From the NCBI GenBank assembly GCA_019925095.2, contig CM034402.1, positions 10,923,501-10,987,500 of the forward strand: 64,000 nucleotides of DNA. Reading direction: 5' to 3'. The notes beneath the pieces were generated by a model that was given only the letters and a program-made list of their open reading frames with translations, did not search any database and had not been told where the DNA came from. Position 1 is the stretch's first letter. Each line of letters opens with the position of its first letter. Positions 63,660 through 64,000 of the stretch are shown piece after piece. A program made the position numbers and the translations under genes. The stretch is from Dendrolimus kikuchii. Taxonomy: Eukaryota; Arthropoda; Insecta; Lepidoptera; Lasiocampidae.

Positions 63660-64000
63660 ACATAGGCAAGTTTTAGAGGATGTGGTAATAATTATAAAAA
63701 AGTGTGTTCAATATACTAAATTATTAACAATAAAACTTCTTTAAAATATCATATAACTGTCTAAAGTGTCAATTCTGATAAGGTCATGGAATTATGTAAA
63801 CTTTTGTGATAAGTACGTGTGTTACGGTCATTCGTTATATCATCTTTCTTAAGTAATCTACATAGTATAAAGCAGAAAGGCTTGTGAAGTATCTACATCT
63901 TGCACATATCGAAATTATAAATATTCATTGCACCATAGATAAACGACAAGTACCGTTAAACTCTGAAGAGATAAATTTCGATGAAATATTAAATAGAATC
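63660..64000. other. No gene seen
   Basis: AT-rich end of the window with no recognised feature. Confidence 0.5.

Overview
The window is AT-rich eukaryotic DNA that looks like a moth or butterfly (Lepidoptera). The support is its mobile elements: non-autonomous Helitrons with A|TC...CTAG|T ends of the Lep1 type, RTE-like LINE 3' ends with (ATGT)n tails, Jockey fragments, tRNA-derived SINEs, mariner and Tc1 elements, and the ACCGACTTCAAAAAAG repeat. Genes are split by introns of up to 10 kb. The order-level call rests partly on remembered repeat families, not on a search.

One host gene can be read with confidence, on the minus strand from about 37.2 kb down to 7.5 kb. It is the insect ELL gene (Su(Tpl) in Drosophila), encoding the RNA polymerase II elongation factor ELL. 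Eleven coding exons were assembled by hand. Every intron has GT-AG borders, all split codons agree in phase, and the joined frame is 1,734 nt (577 residues plus stop). The product has the N-terminal elongation domain (exons at 37.2 to 17.7 kb), a low-complexity middle (16.4 to 13.5 kb) and the C-terminal ELL/occludin-homology domain (12.5 to 7.5 kb). The first coding exon, expected to carry the start codon and roughly 50-60 residues, was not found. It is either beyond 64 kb or unrecognised.

The introns hold many transposons. There are five 5'-truncated RTE-like copies, four with convincing target-site duplications. A Jockey tail abuts a truncated Tc1-like transposase with 36 residues between the second and third catalytic positions (DD36E). 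A complete mariner at 34.3-35.5 kb has lost its third catalytic Asp. SINEs, MITE-like inverted repeats and a repeated retroelement 3' tail are also present.

From about 38 to 64 kb there is no recognised host gene. The region holds two Helitrons joined head to tail (45.64-46.55 kb), one of which carries an RTE insertion; a Helitron broken by a 378-bp MITE (43.66-44.28 kb); further Helitrons at 47.55 and 57.72 kb; a Tc1 element with an intact 375-codon DD34E transposase (58.6-59.7 kb); and a decayed mariner (62.4-63.7 kb). A few GC-richer open stretches with plausible splice sites or promoter signals (39.9-42.6, 55.2, 60.7-61.1 and 61.7-62.0 kb) are listed as weak candidates. I found no CRISPR array, rRNA, intact tRNA gene or bacterial-type operon, and no clear new multi-gene system.
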